A stretch of 60,031 bases of DNA from Betaproteobacteria bacterium (GTDB taxonomy: Bacteria; Pseudomonadota; Gammaproteobacteria; Burkholderiales; Casimicrobiaceae). The notes beneath the pieces were generated by a model. That model saw nothing but the letters and a program-made list of their open reading frames with translations. It was not told the DNA's origin and searched no databases. The DNA lies in contig JAOUIA010000018.1 of assembly GCA_029884335.1 (NCBI GenBank), positions 1 to 60,031 on the forward strand. The letters are read 5' to 3'. The position numbers were made by a program, and so were the translations under genes. How positions within the stretch are numbered: position 1 is the first letter of the stretch; every line of letters starts with the position of its first letter. This document shows, piece after piece, positions 57,684 to 60,031 of the stretch.

Positions 57684-58643
57684 ATGACCCGAAAGCTGCT
57701 CCGCTGGCTGCTCCCGGCCTTCGCCGGCCTCTGCGCCGCCGCCGCCGTCGCGCAGACGTATCCGTCGCAGCCCATCAAGCTGATCGTGCCGTACCCGCCC
57801 GGCGGCAACACGGACATCGTCGCGCGCGTGTTCGGCCAGAAGCTCTCGGAGCGGATCGGCCAGCCGGTCGTGATCGACAACCGCGGCGGCGCTGCGGGCG
57901 CGCTGGGGATGGGCATCGCCGCGAAGTCCCCCAACGACGGCTATACGCTGGTGATCGGCGACCTCGGCTCGCTGGTCATCGGCCCCATCGCCAAGCCCGA
58001 CCTCGGCTACAACCCGCAGAAGGACTTGGCGCCGATCAGCCTCGTGACCTCGGTGTCGATCGTCGTCTCGGCCAACCCCAAGTCCCCGATCAGCTCGTTT
58101 CCGGACTTCCTGGCTCGCGCCCGGGCGCAGCCCGGCAAGCTGACGGTCGGAACGGCAGGCGTCGGAGGCCCGGGGCATCTCGCCCTGGAGCTGCTGCGCT
58201 CGATGACGGGCATCGATGTGCTTCACGTGCCGTTCAAGGGCGGCGCTCAAGCCATTGCCGGACTGCTCGGCGAACAGGTCGACCTGGTGATCGATGGCAC
58301 CGCCGTCGCGCAGGTCAAGGCGGGGCGGCTGAAGGCGATTGCCGTCACCGGCCCGCGCCTGCCTGCGCTGCCGGACACGCCCGGCATCGGCGAGACGGTC
58401 AATGGCTTCAACTTCACCAACTGGTGGGGCATCCTCGCGCCCGCCGGCGCGCCGGCCGCGGCCGTCAGTCGCCTCAACCAGGAACTGACGGCGATCGCCG
58501 CGCTTCCGGAAGTGCGCGAACGCCTGCTCGATCTCGGCCTGTCGGCGCAGAACAGCACGCCGCAGCAGTTCGCGGAGATGATCCGCAGCGAGACCGACAA
58601 GGTCGCGCGCATCGTCAAGGATGCGGCGATCAAGTTCGAGTAG
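57684..58643 (+). CDS. Bug-family solute-binding receptor
   Basis: This 319-residue periplasmic receptor has a signal peptide (LLPAFAGLCAAAAVAQ). The Bug motifs are YPSQPIKLIVPYPPGGNTDIVARVFGQKLSERIGQPVVIDNRGGA, GVGGPGHLALELLRSMTGIDVLHVPFKGGAQAIAGLLGEQVDLVIDG and NWWGILAPAGAP. It is 15 bases after the large sulfatase gene. GAGGGGAACG precedes the ATG. It is clearly diverged from the other two receptors here, so separate ligands are likely. Confidence 0.9.
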   Translation: MTRKLLRWLLPAFAGLCAAAAVAQTYPSQPIKLIVPYPPGGNTDIVARVFGQKLSERIGQPVVIDNRGGAAGALGMGIAAKSPNDGYTLVIGDLGSLVIGPIAKPDLGYNPQKDLAPISLVTSVSIVVSANPKSPISSFPDFLARARAQPGKLTVGTAGVGGPGHLALELLRSMTGIDVLHVPFKGGAQAIAGLLGEQVDLVIDGTAVAQVKAGRLKAIAVTGPRLPALPDTPGIGETVNGFNFTNWWGILAPAGAPAAAVSRLNQELTAIAALPEVRERLLDLGLSAQNSTPQQFAEMIRSETDKVARIVKDAAIKFE

Positions 58644-58694
58644 CCGGACCCGGCATCCGGGCGCATGCAGGTCCCGTCCTGTCGAAAGGCCAAC

Positions 58695-59678
58695 ATGATC
58701 TTCAGGCAACTTGTTCGAGCCGTCGCGAGCGTATGCATGGCGTCCGCGCTCCTCGTGTCGGCCTCCGCTGCCGAGGCGCAGGCATTTCCATCCAGACCGG
58801 TCACGCTCATCGTGCCGTTCGCTCCGGGAGCCACGACCGACATCCTCGCGCGCGCGGTGGCGCAGGAGCTGTCGGTCACCTGGCAACAGCCGGTCGTCGT
58901 CGAGAACAAGCCCGGCGCCTCCGGGAACATCGGCGCGGCGCAGGTGGCGGGCGCCGCGCCCGACGGGCACACCCTGCTCGTGACCGCGGCCGCCATCTCG
59001 GCTTCGCCGGCGCTCTACAAGGACCCCGGCTTCAGGCTCTTCGACACGTTGAAGCCCGTCACCGTCCTCGGCGTCGTCCCGCTGATGCTCATCGTCCACC
59101 CCGACGTGCCCGCGAAGTCCGTCGCCGAGTTCGTCGACTACGCGAAGAAGCACCCGGGCAAGCTCGCCCTGGGTTCGGGCGGGAACGGCACCATTCCGCA
59201 TCTCGGGGGCGAGCTGTTCAAGATGCGGGCCGGCGTCGACTTCGTCCACGTTCCGTACCGCGGCGGAAGCCAGGCGATGGCCGCGCTGATCGGTGGCCAG
59301 ATCCAGTTCACCATCGACGGCGGGCCGCACGTCGCTCCGCAGATGGCGGCGGGGAAGGTGCGCCTGCTCGCGGTGACAAGCGCGCAGCGGCTTCCGCAGT
59401 ACCCGTCGGTGCCGACGCTGGCCGAGTCGGGCTTCCCCGGCTACGAGGCGAGCGCGTGGACGATGGTGCTGGCTCCGGGAGCCACGCCGAAGCCGCTGAT
59501 CGACAGGATCCAGGCCGACATGACGCGAGCGCTGCAGGCGCCGGGCATGGCCGCGCGACTCGAGAAGCTGGACGTCCAGCCTCGCAGCGACACGCCGGCC
59601 GAAGCCGAGGCCTTCCTCCGGGGCGAGGTCGCGAAGTGGGGCGAGGTCGTCAAGGTGTCCGGCGCCCGGGTCGACTGA
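58695..59678 (+). CDS. Bug-family solute-binding receptor
   Basis: This 327-residue receptor has a signal peptide (RAVASVCMASALLVSASAAEA) and FPSRPVTLIVPFAPGATTDILARAVAQELSVTWQQPVVVENKPGASGNIG, then GSGGNGTIPHLGGELFKMRAGVDFVHVPYRGGSQAMAALIGGQIQFTIDG. ATG 58695 after GAAAGGCC places the signal peptide correctly. An upstream in-frame ATG at 58665 is less likely. It is the third receptor of the cluster and again has no transporter gene beside it. Confidence 0.9.
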   Translation: MIFRQLVRAVASVCMASALLVSASAAEAQAFPSRPVTLIVPFAPGATTDILARAVAQELSVTWQQPVVVENKPGASGNIGAAQVAGAAPDGHTLLVTAAAISASPALYKDPGFRLFDTLKPVTVLGVVPLMLIVHPDVPAKSVAEFVDYAKKHPGKLALGSGGNGTIPHLGGELFKMRAGVDFVHVPYRGGSQAMAALIGGQIQFTIDGGPHVAPQMAAGKVRLLAVTSAQRLPQYPSVPTLAESGFPGYEASAWTMVLAPGATPKPLIDRIQADMTRALQAPGMAARLEKLDVQPRSDTPAEAEAFLRGEVAKWGEVVKVSGARVD

Positions 59679-59700
59679 AGCGGGCGGGCAGCAGCGGGGA

Positions 59701-60031
59701 TCACTTCAACCTGACCTCGATGCCCGCCGCCTGCTCGCGCAACTTGAGCATCGCGGCGAGATCGTTCTCGCCATAGCCGGCGGCGAGGCACTCGGCCAGC
59801 GTGGCCACCGTGCCGTCGGCCACCGGCGTCTTCAGCCCGGACCGCTCGCTCATCGCCCTGGCGAGGCGGGCGTCCTTGAGGCCCAGTTTCAGCTTGAACC
59901 CCGGCGCGAAATTCCCCACGAGCCCGCGCTTGGGCATGCCGTTGGCGAGGCCGTTGTTCCAGGCCATCGTGGTCTTGAACACGCTCAGCATCAACTCCGG
60001 GGCGAGCCCCGCCGACACGCCCGCGACCAGC
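59701..60031 (-). CDS. NAD(P)-dependent beta-hydroxyacid dehydrogenase, C-terminal part
   Basis: The frame is open from the window edge to a TCA (TGA) stop and encodes the last 109 residues. GLVGNFAPGFKLKLGLKDARLARAMSERSGLKTPVADGTVATLAECLAAGYGENDLAAML matches the helical C-terminal domain of 3-hydroxyisobutyrate/tartronate-semialdehyde reductases, including the K-D pair that holds substrate (LKLGLKDARLA). The Rossmann half lies outside the window. It is convergent with the last Bug gene. Confidence 0.75.
   Translation of the reverse strand, partial: LVAGVSAGLAPELMLSVFKTTMAWNNGLANGMPKRGLVGNFAPGFKLKLGLKDARLARAMSERSGLKTPVADGTVATLAECLAAGYGENDLAAMLKLREQAAGIEVRLK

Noticed and set aside
55275-59330. 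A 1351-codon minus-strand frame opposite the sulfatase/Bug genes
   Set aside because: Its product is low-complexity R/H/D/V-rich sequence typical of antisense frames in high-GC DNA, while the plus strand carries complete known families.

Overview
The window looks like chromosomal DNA of a high-GC betaproteobacterium, most likely Burkholderiales. The reasons are a red-type (form IC) RuBisCO operon with CbbX, three Bug-type periplasmic receptors, a formate-releasing hut pathway (HutF/HutG), dense tight operons with ATGA/GTGA overlaps, and several families of GC-rich palindromic intergenic repeats of a Burkholderiales type. No tRNA, rRNA, CRISPR array, prophage or complete insertion sequence is visible. 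No stretch longer than about 270 bases lacks a gene, and the longest such gaps are filled by small inverted-repeat elements.

Layout. 1-2130: end of a polyamine-type ABC operon (binding-protein tail plus two permeases). 2096-10100: divergent cbbR and the Calvin-cycle operon cbbL-cbbS-cbbX-cbbF-cbbP-cbbT. 10119-21135: histidine utilisation. The leftward arm is hutU-hutH plus a three-gene NMT1/SsuA-type ABC transporter, and the rightward arm is hutC-hutD-hutI-hutG-hutF. TTGTCTAGACA-type operators lie between the arms. 21187-25574: a coiled-coil MscS-like channel and a divergent ABC exporter. 25615-29908: an ornithine-cyclodeaminase-like enzyme, a DAO-type flavoenzyme and a secreted subtilase. 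30010-38372: a YkgJ protein, a BKACE enzyme, a hydroxyacyl/carnitine-type dehydrogenase, a branched-chain-type ABC transporter with a permease-ATPase-ATPase triple fusion, and an SDR. 38534-43074: two small envelope proteins, then glmS and glmU. 43182-48086: an orphan ParA, a small conserved-looking protein, a kinase plus enolase-like pair, a secreted protein and a HAD phosphatase. 48175-52717: a LOG-family protein, glpD, an M20 amidohydrolase and a PerM-type transporter. 52810-60031: Bug receptor, sulfatase, sulfatase, Bug receptor, Bug receptor, and the end of a beta-hydroxyacid dehydrogenase.

How the genes work together. CbbR would activate the cbb operon, which carries RuBisCO, its activase and three regeneration enzymes. 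The hut genes encode the route histidine to urocanate to imidazolone propionate to formiminoglutamate to formylglutamate to glutamate plus formate, with an ABC importer apparently co-transcribed with hutUH. GlmU and GlmS both feed UDP-GlcNAc synthesis.

The most unusual signal is a pair of small elements with terminal inverted repeats (34810-35076 and 41541-41700). Each is inserted exactly in the TAG stop codon at a junction between two genes of an operon (livH/livMGF fusion and glmU/glmS), with a CTA or CTAG duplication that regenerates the stop. Although their ends differ, they share an internal module of GCTAGGCGC, then 36-37 nt, then GCAACACCGC. A second candidate is the kinase plus non-canonical enolase operon, whose enolase-like protein lacks several conserved active-site residues.
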